A stretch of DNA of 58,713 nucleotides, taken from NCBI GenBank assembly GCA_025352405.1, contig JANXTM010000028.1:1-58713 (forward strand), in the 5' to 3' direction. Source of the DNA: Polaromonas sp. (GTDB lineage Bacteria > Pseudomonadota > Gammaproteobacteria > Burkholderiales > Burkholderiaceae_C). Positions 25,329-35,733 of this stretch are shown here, piece after piece. The notes under the pieces are model-generated. The model was not told the origin of the DNA. It made no database searches and was given only the letters and a program-made list of their open reading frames with translations. The first letter of the stretch is position 1. Each line of letters starts with the position of its first letter. The position numbers were made by a program, and so were the translations under genes.

Positions 25329-26081
25329 ATGACAGTAAGCATGCGTGAAATGCTGGAAGCCGGCGTCCATTTTGGCCACCAAACCCGCTTTTGGGACCCG
25401 AAGATGGCGCCGTATATTTTCGGCCATCGCAACCGTATTCACATCATCAACCTGGAAAAATCGCTGCCGATGTTCCAGGAAGCGATGAAGTTCGCAAAGC
25501 AGCTGTCTGCCAACCGCGGCAACATATTGATGGTCGGCACCAAGCGCCAAGCCCGTGAAATCGTCGCCATGGAAGCCAAGCGCGCTGGCGTGCCTTTCGT
25601 TGACCAGCGCTGGCTGGGCGGCATGCTGACCAATTTCAAAACGGTCAAAACCTCGATCAAGCGCCTGAAAGAGATGAAGGCCCAGCAAGAAGCTGGCCTT
25701 GAGTCCATCAGCAAGAAAGAACAGCTCACTTTCAAGCGTGAAATCGACAAACTTGAAAAAGACATTGGCGGCATCCAGGACATGGCTGCATTGCCGGACG
25801 CCATTTTCGTGATTGACGTGGGTTTCCATAAAATCGCGATTCTGGAAGCCAAAAAACTCGGCATCCCGTTAATCGGTGTGGTCGACTCCAATCATTCACC
25901 TATTGGCATCGACTATGTGATTCCGGGCAACGATGACTCGTCCAAAGCAGTTGCGTTGTATGCACGCGGCATAGCTGATGCCATCATCGAAGGCCGCGCC
26001 AACGCCTCAAACGACGTTGTCAAAATGGTTCAACCCGAAAGCACAGACGAATTCGTCGAAGTGCAGGGCGCCGCTGCCTAA
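25329..26081 (+). CDS. rpsB: 30S ribosomal protein S2
   Basis: A 250-residue S2. [32 protein letters not shown], then [26 protein letters not shown] and [23 protein letters not shown] match the family throughout. GGAG at 25318-25321, 7 nt before ATG 25329, fixes the start; an in-frame start at 25296 is rejected. It heads the conserved rpsB-tsf-pyrH-frr block and is separated from tsf by a rho-independent terminator, the usual arrangement that lets S2 be made in excess of EF-Ts. Confidence 0.98.
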   Translation: MTVSMREMLEAGVHFGHQTRFWDPKMAPYIFGHRNRIHIINLEKSLPMFQEAMKFAKQLSANRGNILMVGTKRQAREIVAMEAKRAGVPFVDQRWLGGMLTNFKTVKTSIKRLKEMKAQQEAGLESISKKEQLTFKREIDKLEKDIGGIQDMAALPDAIFVIDVGFHKIAILEAKKLGIPLIGVVDSNHSPIGIDYVIPGNDDSSKAVALYARGIADAIIEGRANASNDVVKMVQPESTDEFVEVQGAAA

Positions 26082-26118
26082 ACAGCATTTACCCGACTGG
26101 TGTCATCAACCAGACGCG

Positions 26119-26145
26119 AAAAAGGGGCTCGCGTAGCCCCTTTTT
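26119..26145 (+). terminator. Terminator/attenuator between rpsB and tsf
   Basis: AAAAAGGGGCT, loop CGCGT, AGCCCCTTTTT: a 6-bp GC stem with a T5 tract (stem 26124-26140). It probably allows partial read-through into tsf. Confidence 0.9.
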
Positions 26146-26232
26146 CACAAGTTAATCATCAAATAATCGTTAAATTGACACATGCAGCGCCCCGGTAGCT
26201 GCATGGTCATCAAGACAAACGGAGAAATGAAA

Positions 26233-27147
26233 ATGGCTATTACTGCAAGCATGGTCGCCGAGTTGCGTGCCAAAACCGACGCCCCGATGATGGAGTGCAA
26301 AAAAGCACTGACCGAGGCTGAAGGTAACTTCGAAAAAGCAGAAGAAATCCTGCGCGTCAAGCTGGGCAACAAGGCTGGTAAGGCTGCTTCCCGCATCACC
26401 GCTGAAGGCGTGATCGCTTACCACAGCGAAGGCGGCGTTGGCGCACTGGTTGAGATCAACTGCGAAACCGACTTTGTGACCAAAAATGACAGTTTCTTGG
26501 CCTTCACGGATGCGGTGGCTGTCGGCATCGTCAAAAACAACCCGGCAGACGTTGCCGCCGTTGGTAGCATGCCTTTGAGCCTGGACGGTTTCGGCCCAAC
26601 GGTCGAAGACGTGCGCAAAGGCCTGATCGGCAAGATCGGCGAGAACATGTCTGTGCGCCGCTTCCAGCGCTTTGCCAGCAGCCAGCTGGCGTCGTACTTG
26701 CACGGCACGCGCATCGGCGTAGTGGTGGAGTTTGCTGGCGATGAAGCCGCTGCCAAAGACGTTGCCATGCACGTCGCCGCCATGAAGCCGGTGTCGCTGT
26801 CCAGCGCTGATGTGCCGGCAGAGCTGGTAGCCCGCGAACGCTCTGTTGCTGCAGCCAAAGCGGCTGAAGATGCCAATGTGGCGACGGCTGCGGGAAAACC
26901 TGTGCAGTCTGCTGAAATTGTCGCCAAGCGTATCGAGGGTGGTGTCCAGAAGTACCTCAAAGAAGTCAGTCTGCACAACCAGACCTTCGTCAAGAACGAC
27001 AAGCAAACTGTCGAACAGATGCTGAAAGAAAAAGCCACGACGGTCAAGTCCTTCACGCTGTACGTGGTCGGCGAAGGCATCGAGAAAAAGGTTGACGACT
27101 TTGCTGCCGAAGTGGCTGCCCAGATCGCTGCCGCCAAGGCTGCTTGA
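26233..27147 (+). CDS. tsf: Elongation factor Ts
   Basis: A 304-residue EF-Ts, the GDP/GTP exchange factor of EF-Tu. The N-terminal UBA-like segment [31 protein letters not shown] and the core [12 protein letters not shown] are diagnostic. ATG 26233 is chosen because homology starts there and GGAG lies 8 nt upstream; an open frame back to 26182 is ignored. It is slightly longer than E. coli Tsf (283), as usual in this group. Confidence 0.97.
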   Translation: MAITASMVAELRAKTDAPMMECKKALTEAEGNFEKAEEILRVKLGNKAGKAASRITAEGVIAYHSEGGVGALVEINCETDFVTKNDSFLAFTDAVAVGIVKNNPADVAAVGSMPLSLDGFGPTVEDVRKGLIGKIGENMSVRRFQRFASSQLASYLHGTRIGVVVEFAGDEAAAKDVAMHVAAMKPVSLSSADVPAELVARERSVAAAKAAEDANVATAAGKPVQSAEIVAKRIEGGVQKYLKEVSLHNQTFVKNDKQTVEQMLKEKATTVKSFTLYVVGEGIEKKVDDFAAEVAAQIAAAKAA

Positions 27148-27252
27148 TCCGGTTGCGCGCTCAAGCAGCGTCGATACCAGCGGTGCAAATAACCCAGTTT
27201 TTCTGGAAGGCCGCTAAACTTCAATTTCATCTAACCCAAAGAAAGACCGCAC

Positions 27253-27963
27253 ATGCCAGCCTACAAGCGAATCTTGTTAAAACTGTCAGGTGAGGCGCTG
27301 ATGGGTGATGACGCGTTTGGTATCAACCGCGCTACCATTGTGCGCATGGTTGAAGAAATTGCCGAGGTCACCCGCATGGGTGTCCAGATGGCTGTAGTCA
27401 TTGGTGGCGGCAACATCTTTCGGGGTGTGGCGGGTGGCTCGGTGGGTATGGACCGAGCTACAGCTGACTACATGGGCATGCTCGCCACCGTGATGAACGC
27501 GCTGGCCTTGGGCGATACCATGGACAAGGCAGGACTGACGCCACGTGTGATGTCCGCCATCGGGATTGAGCGTGTGGTCGAACCTTACGTCAGGCCCAAG
27601 GCCTTGCAATACCTCGAAGAGGGCAAGGTTGTTATTTTTGCCGCCGGCACAGGCAACCCGTTTTTCACCACCGACACCGCTGCCGCCTTGCGTGGCGCAG
27701 AGATCGGTGCCGAGATCGTGTTGAAAGCGACCAAGGTGGATGGTGTCTATTCAGCCGATCCGAAAAAAGACCCGACCGCCACGCGTTATGCGACCATCAC
27801 CTTTGATGAAGCCATGGGCAAAAACCTGGAGGTGATGGACGCCACGGCGTTTGCTTTGTGCCGCGACCAGAAGCTGCCTATCAAGGTTTTCAGTATCTTC
27901 AAGCACGGCGCGCTCAAGCGTGTGGTGCAGGGTGAAGATGAAGGCACGCTGGTGCACGTTTAG
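27253..27963 (+). CDS. pyrH: UMP kinase
   Basis: A 236-residue amino acid kinase-fold enzyme converting UMP to UDP. The sequence starts [18 protein letters not shown], with [31 protein letters not shown] and the C-terminal [24 protein letters not shown] typical of bacterial PyrH. It follows tsf by 105 nt and precedes frr, the conserved order. Confidence 0.98.
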   Translation: MPAYKRILLKLSGEALMGDDAFGINRATIVRMVEEIAEVTRMGVQMAVVIGGGNIFRGVAGGSVGMDRATADYMGMLATVMNALALGDTMDKAGLTPRVMSAIGIERVVEPYVRPKALQYLEEGKVVIFAAGTGNPFFTTDTAAALRGAEIGAEIVLKATKVDGVYSADPKKDPTATRYATITFDEAMGKNLEVMDATAFALCRDQKLPIKVFSIFKHGALKRVVQGEDEGTLVHV

Positions 27964-28015
27964 GTCCGCTTTCATATTTTCCGCACTTCCCGCATCAAAA
28001 TCCGGAGTTTCCATC

Positions 28016-28576
28016 ATGAGCATCGCCCCGATCAAGCAGAACGCAGAACAAAAAATGCAGCAGTCTGTGGAGTCGTTCAAAGGCAATCTGACCAAAATTC
28101 GCACCGGTCGCGCCAATCCGGGCCTGCTCGATACCGTGCAGGTCGATTACTATGGCTCGATGGTTCCCATCAGCCAGGTGGCCAATGTGTCACTGCTTGA
28201 CGCGCGCACCATCAGCGTGTCACCCTGGGAAAAAGCCATGGGTGCAAAAATCGAAAAAGCCATTCGCGATTCAGATCTGGGCCTCAACCCGGCATCGCAA
28301 GGTGACCTGATTCGTGTGCCCATGCCCGCCATGACCGAAGAGCGCCGCAAGGAGCTCACCAAAGTGGTCAGGAATGAAGGCGAGCACGCCAAGGTGTCGA
28401 TCCGTAATTTGCGCCGCGATGCAAATGACAGCATCAAAAAGCTGGTCAAGGACAAGCTTGCGTCGGAAGACGACGAGCGCAGATCACAAGAAGAAATCCA
28501 GAAATTCACAGACCGTTTTATTGCCGAAGTTGACAAATTGGTGTTCGGAAAAGAAGCCGACATCATGGCGGTTTGA
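28016..28576 (+). CDS. frr: Ribosome recycling factor
   Basis: A 186-residue RRF that splits post-termination ribosomes together with [24 protein letters not shown] and the C-terminal long helix [26 protein letters not shown] match the family. The start is ATG 28016, with GGAG nine nt upstream; an open frame starting at 27851 overlaps pyrH and is a run-on. Confidence 0.98.
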   Translation: MSIAPIKQNAEQKMQQSVESFKGNLTKIRTGRANPGLLDTVQVDYYGSMVPISQVANVSLLDARTISVSPWEKAMGAKIEKAIRDSDLGLNPASQGDLIRVPMPAMTEERRKELTKVVRNEGEHAKVSIRNLRRDANDSIKKLVKDKLASEDDERRSQEEIQKFTDRFIAEVDKLVFGKEADIMAV

Positions 28577-28600
28577 ACCGGCGCTGGCCCCAGGTTTACC

Positions 28601-29344
28601 GTGGCTGCACTTAACTCTCCCTCGGTCCCCCATCACGTGGCCATCGTCATGGATGGCAATGGCCGTTGGGCGACCAAACGGTTTTTGCCGCGTGTAGCCG
28701 GTCACAAGCAGGGGGTGGATGCGCTGAGAGGGTGCGTCCAAGCCTGTATTGACCGCGGTATTGCGGTGTTGACTGTGTTTGCGTTTTCGTCAGAAAACTG
28801 GAACCGGCCGGTAGAAGAGGTATCCGGTCTTATGGACTTGCTGGTTTTGTCTTTGGCGAGGGAAGTACCTCGCCTGAAGGCTAACGGTGTTTGTCTGCAC
28901 TTTGTGGGTAATCGTCAGCAATTGTCTGAAAAAGTTCAGGCCGGTCTGCGTCAGGCTGAGCTCGGCACTGCCGACAACCAGCGACTCATTTTCAATGTCT
29001 GCTTCAACTACGGTGGTCGGTGGGACATTGCCCAGGCTGCGCAAAAGCTTGCGAGCAGTGGCCAGCTCGTCACTGAAGCTTCGCTGGATCGGGCCATGGC
29101 ACTGGCCCACGTGCCAGATCCCGATTTGCTGATTCGCACCGGCGGCGAGCTGCGCATCAGCAATTTTTTGCTGTGGCAGGCGGCATACTCAGAACTGCAT
29201 TTTTCAGACAAGCTCTGGCCGGACTTTGATGCGGCTGCGCTGGACGAGGCGATAGCCGTGTTTCGCAGCCGCGAGCGCCGTTTTGGCCAGACATCTGCGC
29301 AGCTGAATAGTGGCGGTCACATTCACAACGTGAAGGTTGCCTGA
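28601..29344 (+). CDS. uppS: Undecaprenyl diphosphate synthase
   Basis: A 247-residue cis-prenyltransferase. VAIVMDGNGRWATKRFLPRVAGHKQG carries the catalytic Asp (D18); FAFSSENWNRP and the C-terminal PDLLIRTGGELRISNFLLWQAAYSELHF are diagnostic. It builds the C55 carrier for peptidoglycan and O-antigen. The start is GTG 28601. Its stop overlaps the cdsA ATG (TGATG). Confidence 0.97.
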   Translation: MAALNSPSVPHHVAIVMDGNGRWATKRFLPRVAGHKQGVDALRGCVQACIDRGIAVLTVFAFSSENWNRPVEEVSGLMDLLVLSLAREVPRLKANGVCLHFVGNRQQLSEKVQAGLRQAELGTADNQRLIFNVCFNYGGRWDIAQAAQKLASSGQLVTEASLDRAMALAHVPDPDLLIRTGGELRISNFLLWQAAYSELHFSDKLWPDFDAAALDEAIAVFRSRERRFGQTSAQLNSGGHIHNVKVA

Positions 29345-30195
29345 TGCTCAAACAACGCGTGATAACTGCAGTGCTTCTTTTAGCCATCTTGCTGCCGGCG
29401 CTTTTCTACCGTACCGCACTTCCTTTTTGTGCTGTGGCACTGGTATTGATCGCAGCCGGTGCCTGGGAATGGGGGCGCTTGAACGGTTGCGCGCAGGGGC
29501 TGTCCGTTTTGCTGGCCCTGGCGTGTGTGATCCTGTGTGGCCTGTCGTGGTACGCCGGTTTTCTGGACAAGTCATTGCCCATGCTTTGGACGCTGGCGGG
29601 TAGCGGTTGGGTACTGACGGGTGCCTGGCTCCTGCGTCAGGGTGTGCCAGGGTGGTCACGCATTCCAAAAGGACTGCGCTTGTTCGGCGGCCTGATCGCT
29701 CTGTGGCTTGCCTGGCTAGCGGTGGCGCAGGCCCGCGTCATAGGCATCAATTTTCTGTTGTCTGTGCTGCTGCTGGTATGGGTCGCAGACATTTTTGCCT
29801 ACTTTGCGGGCCGGACCTTTGGTGGCCGCTTTAGTAAAAGCAAGCTCGCTGCATCCATCAGCCCCGGCAAAAGCTGGGAAGGCGTTTGGGGCGGCATGGT
29901 AGGTGTTGTGCTGTTATCGCTTGTCTGGGCAGGTCTGGACGCGGGCGGTCCGAATGCCTTCAGTGGCAGCCTGTATGCGCGTCTGTGGACGCAGCACGGC
30001 GTGGTGGTGATGCTGGTCGCTATGATTTTTCTGGCCGCCATGAGTGTGGTCGGTGACCTGGTAGAGTCGCTCATCAAGCGCAGCGCGGGTGTCAAGGATT
30101 CCAGCCGCTTGCTGCCGGGCCATGGCGGTGTGCTGGACCGCGTTGACGCCCTGTTACCGGCGTTGCCACTGGCCATGATGCTGGCCAGTTTTTAA
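29344..30195 (+). CDS. cdsA: Phosphatidate cytidylyltransferase
   Basis: A 283-residue integral membrane enzyme making CDP-diacylglycerol from CTP and phosphatidate. It has about seven hydrophobic segments and the CDS signature SAGVKDSSRLLPGHGGVLDRVDAL near the C-terminus. SPGKSWEGVWGG is also conserved. Translationally coupled to uppS by a 1-nt overlap; dxr follows after 27 nt. Confidence 0.96.
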   Translation: MLKQRVITAVLLLAILLPALFYRTALPFCAVALVLIAAGAWEWGRLNGCAQGLSVLLALACVILCGLSWYAGFLDKSLPMLWTLAGSGWVLTGAWLLRQGVPGWSRIPKGLRLFGGLIALWLAWLAVAQARVIGINFLLSVLLLVWVADIFAYFAGRTFGGRFSKSKLAASISPGKSWEGVWGGMVGVVLLSLVWAGLDAGGPNAFSGSLYARLWTQHGVVVMLVAMIFLAAMSVVGDLVESLIKRSAGVKDSSRLLPGHGGVLDRVDALLPALPLAMMLASF

Positions 30196-30222
30196 AGCCA
30201 CATACAAGTTGTCAACTTCTCC

Positions 30223-31410
30223 ATGACTATTCCGAAGCAGCGCGTGACTGTCCTGGGCTCAACCGGCTCCGTCGGCGTCAACACGCTGGATGTGATCGCC
30301 GCCCATCCCGACCGCTTTGAGGTGTTTGCCTTGAGCGCTGCCACGCAGGTAGACTTGCTACTTGCGCAGTGCGTTCGCTTCAAGCCGCATTACGCTGTCA
30401 TGGCCAGCCCCCTACACGCCCGCCTTCTAGCTGAAAAAATCAAGCAAAATCAGCTTTCTACCCAGGTTTTACAGGCGCCTGATGCTCTTGAAATAATAGC
30501 GTCTCATGAACTGACAGACAGTGTCATGGCCGCTATTGTGGGCGCGGCAGGTCTGGGCCCCTGCATGGCGGCGGCCCGGTCAGGCAAGCGTTTGCTGCTG
30601 GCCAACAAAGAGGCTTTGGTGGTCGGCGGCGAGGTCTTCATGCAAGCCGTGTGCGACGGCGGTGCACAGTTGTTGCCGATTGACAGCGAGCACTCGGCGA
30701 TTTTTCAGTCCTTGCCGGAAGATCCAGCGGTTTGGGCCGAGCGCGTGGAAAAAATTATTTTGACCGCCTCGGGTGGGCCTTTTCTCACCCGCCCGCTGGA
30801 CACCCTTCGTGATGTGACGCCCGAGCAGGCCTGCGCCCACCCGAAATGGGTGATGGGACGAAAAATTTCGGTGGACTCCGCCACCATGATGAACAAGGCG
30901 CTAGAGGTCATTGAGGCGAAGTATTTGTTTGGCCTTGCGCCTGCGCAAATCGAAGTGGTGATTCACCCGCAAAGCATTGTTCATTCAATGGTGCAGTACC
31001 TGGACACCTCCGTCGTCGCGCAGCTGGGTTGTCCTGACATGCGCGTCCCCATTGCCTATGGCCTGGCCTGGCCAGGCCGTATGGCGTCTGGCGCCCAGGC
31101 CCTTGATTTCAGGACAATGACCAACATGACCTTTGAAATGCCCGATCATCAACGCTTTCCCGGCCTGCAACTGGCTTGGGATGTGCTGGCCGCACGCACA
31201 GGCACGACGGCGGTGTTAAATGCGGCCAACGAAATCGCTGTGGCGGCTTTTCTGGAAAAGCGCATACGCTTCGACCAGATCCACCATGTAAACCTTGCAA
31301 CTTTGGACGCTTTGGTGGTGTCCGAAATGAGCGGTATTGACGATTTACTGGCGCTGGATATAGAGGCGCGCGCCGTAGCCGGTGAAATAGCCGGCCAACT
31401 GGAGTTTTGA
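30223..31410 (+). CDS. dxr: 1-deoxy-D-xylulose 5-phosphate reductoisomerase
   Basis: A 395-residue NADPH enzyme of the MEP isoprenoid pathway. VTVLGSTGSVGVNTLDV is the NADPH site; LLLANKEALVVGGE, LLPIDSEHSAIFQSLPE and ISVDSATMMNKALEVIEAKYLF hold the metal and substrate residues. Around residues 70-95 (LLAEKIKQNQLSTQVLQAPDALEIIASH) the DNA is AT-rich and includes a degenerate 17-nt repeat, a probable variable surface region. The stop is one nt before the rseP start. Confidence 0.97.
   Translation: MTIPKQRVTVLGSTGSVGVNTLDVIAAHPDRFEVFALSAATQVDLLLAQCVRFKPHYAVMASPLHARLLAEKIKQNQLSTQVLQAPDALEIIASHELTDSVMAAIVGAAGLGPCMAAARSGKRLLLANKEALVVGGEVFMQAVCDGGAQLLPIDSEHSAIFQSLPEDPAVWAERVEKIILTASGGPFLTRPLDTLRDVTPEQACAHPKWVMGRKISVDSATMMNKALEVIEAKYLFGLAPAQIEVVIHPQSIVHSMVQYLDTSVVAQLGCPDMRVPIAYGLAWPGRMASGAQALDFRTMTNMTFEMPDHQRFPGLQLAWDVLAARTGTTAVLNAANEIAVAAFLEKRIRFDQIHHVNLATLDALVVSEMSGIDDLLALDIEARAVAGEIAGQLEF
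30484..30500. repeat. 17-nt repeat (degenerate left arm) inside dxr
   Basis: GCTCTTGAAATAATAGC; arms GCTCT/ATAGC, one mismatch. It is read in frame as A-L-E-I-I-A. Confidence 0.55.
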
Positions 31411-31411
31411 G

Positions 31412-32800
31412 ATGCTGACATTGCTGGCTTTTATTGTCGCGCTGGGGGTGCTGATTGCGGTGCATGAATATGGTCATTACCGGGTCGCGGTGGCGTGCGG
31501 CATCAAGGTATTGAAGTTCTCTATCGGGTTCGGCAGGCCCCTTTACACCTGGCGACTTAAAGGCAAACCGACCGAATTTGCCATTGGCATGCTGCCGCTG
31601 GGCGGCTACGTCAAGATGCTAGACGAGCGCGAAGCGCCTGTGGACCCAGCTGAGCGGCACCTCGCATTCAACACCCAGCCGCTCAAATACCGCGCAGCCG
31701 TGGTGGCGGCGGGACCTGTTGCCAATTTGCTGCTGGCCGTTGTTCTCTACAGCATCGTGAACTGGAGCGGCCTGCAGGAACCCAAAGCCATATTGGCAAG
31801 CCCTGTGCCCGGATCCATTGCAGATCGTGCCGGGCTGCGCGGCGAAGAGTTCGTGCAGCAGGCCGCATTTGACGGTGAATCGTTGGAGGTCGTACGCTCT
31901 TTTGAAGACCTGCGTTGGCGCCTGACCCAAGGCGCGCTCACTGGCCGGGACGTGCGTTTGGCAGTTAGTCGGGATCGTCAGGCTGACCAGTCCGTTGATG
32001 CGCCTGCGCGGGACGTATTGCTAAAGTTGAGCGAGCTCAATGCCAGCGATGCCGATGCGCAGCTGTTCCAAAAAATTGGCATTTTGGGGCCGTGGACGCA
32101 GCCTGTGATCGGCGAAGTCATGGCTGGCAGCGTTGCTGAAAAAGCTGGTTTGCGGGCTGGCGATGTGGTTCGGCGCATCGGTGATACCGTCATTGTGGAT
32201 GGGCAGCAGTTGCGTGAAACCATACGCGGCTCCACTTCTGGCAGCAAGGCAGCTGTTTTAAAACCTCAAAACTGGCAAATAACGCGGGTAGGGCGGACAC
32301 TGGATTTTCCTGTCAGCCCTGAAGTCCGTCAGGAAGGCAAACTGGTTGTTGGCCGGATCGGTGCTTACGTCGGTGCCTCACCCCAATTTGTCACTGTACG
32401 TTACGGCGTTTTCGAGGGCTTGTGGCAAGGTATGGTCCGGACATGGGACGTGTCGGTGCTGACTTTGAAGATGATGGGGAAAATGGTGATCGGGCAGGCG
32501 TCACTCAAAAACTTGAGCGGCCCCTTGACCATTGCAGACTACGCGGGCAAATCTGCGAGTCTTGGCTGGAGCGCCTATCTGGTGTTTTTGGCGCTGATCA
32601 GCGTCAGCCTGGGCGTTCTTAATTTACTGCCTTTGCCGGTTTTGGATGGCGGGCACCTGATGTATTATCTTTGGGAAGCTGTCACGGGTCGGTCCGTTTC
32701 TGATGCCTGGATGGACAGACTGCAGCGTGGTGGCGTGGCGGTTCTGCTTTGCATGATGTCTGTCGCCCTGTTCAATGATGTCACCCGGCTCTTTGGCTGA
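31412..32800 (+). CDS. rseP: Site-2 protease RseP
   Basis: A 462-residue inner-membrane zinc metalloprotease. The active-site HEYGH is at residues 18-22 in the first transmembrane helix, and the second metal motif NLLPLPVLDGGHL is near residue 405. A tandem PDZ region lies between (about 120-310), with GEVMAGSVAEKAGLRAGDVVRRIGD the clearer PDZ. It cleaves anti-sigma factor RseA and remnant signal peptides. It sits directly after dxr and before bamA, the standard envelope gene order. Confidence 0.96.
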   Translation: MLTLLAFIVALGVLIAVHEYGHYRVAVACGIKVLKFSIGFGRPLYTWRLKGKPTEFAIGMLPLGGYVKMLDEREAPVDPAERHLAFNTQPLKYRAAVVAAGPVANLLLAVVLYSIVNWSGLQEPKAILASPVPGSIADRAGLRGEEFVQQAAFDGESLEVVRSFEDLRWRLTQGALTGRDVRLAVSRDRQADQSVDAPARDVLLKLSELNASDADAQLFQKIGILGPWTQPVIGEVMAGSVAEKAGLRAGDVVRRIGDTVIVDGQQLRETIRGSTSGSKAAVLKPQNWQITRVGRTLDFPVSPEVRQEGKLVVGRIGAYVGASPQFVTVRYGVFEGLWQGMVRTWDVSVLTLKMMGKMVIGQASLKNLSGPLTIADYAGKSASLGWSAYLVFLALISVSLGVLNLLPLPVLDGGHLMYYLWEAVTGRSVSDAWMDRLQRGGVAVLLCMMSVALFNDVTRLFG

Positions 32801-32857
32801 TATTGACCTGTCGCCGAGCTACTTCACAGCCAAAGCCAAAGTTAACACCTAAAGTTC

Positions 32858-35158
32858 ATGCGAAAAAATTCAAATCGATTTCAATTTCGAACGCTGTCTG
32901 CACTTGCGGTCAGTTTATTGGTGGCTCAAGCTGCCTGGGCCGTTGACCCCTTTACAGTGCGTGACATTCGGGTTGAAGGTCTGCAGCGTGTCGAACCTGG
33001 AACCATCTTCGCCTCCCTGCCCTTCCGGGTCGGTGAAACTTACAGCGACGACAAAGGCTCTACCGCCATTCGCGCACTGTTTGCGCTTGGTCTCTTCAAG
33101 GACGTGCGGGTGGAAGTCAACGGTAATGTTCTGGTGGTGATTGTCGAAGAGCGCCCCACTGTGGCGGATGTTGATTTTGTCGGCTCCAAGGAGTTTGACA
33201 AGGATGTTTTGAAAAAGGCGCTCAGGGAAATCGGGCTGACTGATGGCCAGCCCTTCGACAAGGCACTGGCAGACAGAGCGGAGCAGGAGCTTAAACGCCA
33301 GTACATCAACAAAAGCATGTACGGTGCAGAAGTTGTCACCACCGTCACGCCGATTGAGCGCAACCGGGTTAACATTTCCTTCAGCGTGACGGAGGGGGAT
33401 ATCGCCAAAATCAAGGATATCCGTATTGTTGGTAGCAAGGCGTTCAGCGAATCAACCCTGCGCGGGTTGTTTGACCTGAACACCGGCGGCTGGATGAGCT
33501 GGTACACCAAATCAGACCGATATTCCCGCGCCAAGCTCAATGCTGACATTGAAAGCATGCGCTCTTATTATCTGGCGCGGGGTTATCTGGAATTCAAGGT
33601 TGATTCCACACAGGTCGCCATCTCCCCTGACAAACAAGACGTCACCATTACCCTCAACGTTACTGAGGGTGAGCGGTTTGTGGTCTCTGGCATCAAGCTC
33701 AACGGCAATTACCTGGGTCGCGAGGAGGAGTTCAAATCACTCGTGACCATCAAACCCGGCGAGGCGTACAACGCCGACCATGTGGCTGAAACCGTGAAGG
33801 CATTCACGGATTACTTTGGTACCTTTGGATTCGCTTTCTCCAAGGTTGAAGCCACCCCTGAAATTGACCGTGTCAACAACCGCGTTGCGTTTGTGCTGCA
33901 GGGCGACCCCTCCCGCCGGGCTTACGTACGGCGTATCAATCTGGCCGGCAACAACCGTACGCGTGACGAAGTTGTTCGCCGCGAGTTCCGGCAGTTTGAG
34001 TCGTCATGGTATGACGGTGACAAAATTCGCCTTTCACGCGACCGCATTGACCGGCTGGGCTTTTTCACAGAGGTTAATGTTGACACCCAGGAGGTTACTG
34101 GCACCCCTGACCAGGTTGACCTGACTGTCAATCTGGTGGAAAAGCCGACGGGTAACCTGCAATTGGGTGCTGGCTACTCCAGTGCCGAAAAGGTCTCCCT
34201 GACTGTCGGCATCAAGCAGGAAAACGTTTTTGGTTCAGGTAACTATCTCGGGCTTGAAGTTAACACCAGCCGGTCAAATCGTCAGATTGTTTTAAGCACC
34301 ATTGACCCGTATTTCACCACCGACGGTATTTCCCGCTCCATGGAAATCTACCACCGCACCAGCCGTCCACTCGATGGTCAGGGTGGTGATTACGGCGTGA
34401 AAACGACAGGTGCCAGTGTTCGTTTTGGCGTGCCTTTCACCGAAACCGACACGGTTTATTTTGGTACGGGTTACGAGCGTTTGACGATCGAAAAGGGGGT
34501 GAATGTCTTACCTGTGACATATCAGAGCTACGTCGATCAGTTCGGCAATACCAGCAGCTCCATTCCCTTGACGGTTGGCTGGACACGGGACAGCCGGGAC
34601 AGCGCATTGGTGCCCACCAAAGGGTTGTACCAGCGCGTCTACGGTGATTGGGGTATCGCAGGCGACGCCCGATTCTTGCGTGCCAATTACCAGATTCAGC
34701 AATACATTCCGCTCAACAGGCAATTCACGGTGGCACTGAACAGTGAGTTTGGATGGGGCCGCGGCTTGAACAACCGGCCTTTTCCGGTGTTTAAAAACTC
34801 TTACTCCGGTGGTCTCGGGTCGGTTCGCGGCTTTCAGCAGGGATCGCTCGGCCCGCGGGATACGGGAAACTTGGCCGTCGGAGGCCCGAAAAAAATCACG
34901 CTCAATGCAGAATTGCTCGCGCCGTTTCCAGGGGTCGGTAATGACCGTACCTTGCGCCTCTATAGTTTCATTGATGCCGGTAACGTGTTTGCAGAAAAAG
35001 ACCCTTATCGCATCAGCGATTTCCGTGCCTCTTTCGGTATTGGTCTGAGCTGGATTTCTCCAGTCGGACCTTTGCGCATCGCCATTGCCAACCCGTTACG
35101 CAAGAAACCCGGCGATAGAATAGAGCGTTTGCAATTTCAAATCGGTACATCTTTCTAA
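32858..35158 (+). CDS. bamA: Outer membrane protein assembly factor BamA
   Basis: A 766-residue Omp85 protein. A signal peptide (LSALAVSLLVAQAAWA) ends about residue 28; five POTRA domains span about 29-420 (starting FTVRDIRVEGLQRVEPGTIF), then a C-terminal beta-barrel (about 430-766) ends in the beta-signal QFQIGTSF with terminal Phe. GGLGSVRGFQQGSLGPRD is the conserved VRGF loop. It inserts beta-barrel proteins into the outer membrane. skp starts within its stop codon. Confidence 0.97.
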   Translation: MRKNSNRFQFRTLSALAVSLLVAQAAWAVDPFTVRDIRVEGLQRVEPGTIFASLPFRVGETYSDDKGSTAIRALFALGLFKDVRVEVNGNVLVVIVEERPTVADVDFVGSKEFDKDVLKKALREIGLTDGQPFDKALADRAEQELKRQYINKSMYGAEVVTTVTPIERNRVNISFSVTEGDIAKIKDIRIVGSKAFSESTLRGLFDLNTGGWMSWYTKSDRYSRAKLNADIESMRSYYLARGYLEFKVDSTQVAISPDKQDVTITLNVTEGERFVVSGIKLNGNYLGREEEFKSLVTIKPGEAYNADHVAETVKAFTDYFGTFGFAFSKVEATPEIDRVNNRVAFVLQGDPSRRAYVRRINLAGNNRTRDEVVRREFRQFESSWYDGDKIRLSRDRIDRLGFFTEVNVDTQEVTGTPDQVDLTVNLVEKPTGNLQLGAGYSSAEKVSLTVGIKQENVFGSGNYLGLEVNTSRSNRQIVLSTIDPYFTTDGISRSMEIYHRTSRPLDGQGGDYGVKTTGASVRFGVPFTETDTVYFGTGYERLTIEKGVNVLPVTYQSYVDQFGNTSSSIPLTVGWTRDSRDSALVPTKGLYQRVYGDWGIAGDARFLRANYQIQQYIPLNRQFTVALNSEFGWGRGLNNRPFPVFKNSYSGGLGSVRGFQQGSLGPRDTGNLAVGGPKKITLNAELLAPFPGVGNDRTLRLYSFIDAGNVFAEKDPYRISDFRASFGIGLSWISPVGPLRIAIANPLRKKPGDRIERLQFQIGTSF

Positions 35159-35670
35159 TGAAGCACATTTCACGAAAAATAGTTCTTGGCTGTATTCTGG
35201 CTCTGGCTGGCTTGCACGCCAGTGCCCAAGAGTTCAAGGTCGGAATCGTCAATCTTGACCGGATTTTCCGCGAGGCCAATTCTGCTAAATCTGCACAGGT
35301 CAAGCTGGAGCAGGAATTCAGCAAGCGCGAAAAAGAAATTAATGACATTGCCGCCCAGCTGAAAACAATGTCCGAAAAATTCGAACGCGAGGCGCCTACT
35401 CTGCCTGAAAGTCAGCGCACGACGCGTCAAAAACAGCTGGTGGATCAGGATCGTGATTTTCAGCGCAAGCGGCGTGAGTTTCAGGAAGACCTGAATTCCC
35501 GAAAAAATGAGGAATTGCAGCAGGTTATCGAGCGCGCGAACAAAGTGGTCAAGGCGTTGGCTGAAGCCGAGAAGTACGACCTGATCGTTCAGGAGGCGGT
35601 CTACGTCAACCCCAAGCACGATATCACCGACAAAGTGCTTAAATCGCTGAATGCGTCTAGCGGTAAATAA
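35158..35670 (+). CDS. skp: Periplasmic chaperone Skp/OmpH
   Basis: A 170-residue protein with a cleavable signal peptide (LGCILALAGLHASAQ) and the family start FKVGIVNLDRIFREANSAK. A long charged coiled-coil region follows (about 45-140), forming the tentacles that hold unfolded outer-membrane proteins. It overlaps bamA by one base, so it is made together with its partner. Confidence 0.93.
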   Translation: MKHISRKIVLGCILALAGLHASAQEFKVGIVNLDRIFREANSAKSAQVKLEQEFSKREKEINDIAAQLKTMSEKFEREAPTLPESQRTTRQKQLVDQDRDFQRKRREFQEDLNSRKNEELQQVIERANKVVKALAEAEKYDLIVQEAVYVNPKHDITDKVLKSLNASSGK

Positions 35671-35733
35671 AGCACCCCTTAACACGCCAGATAACGCGGG
35701 TTTCGTGCCCCTGCGCTACGCGGCGGGTGCAAC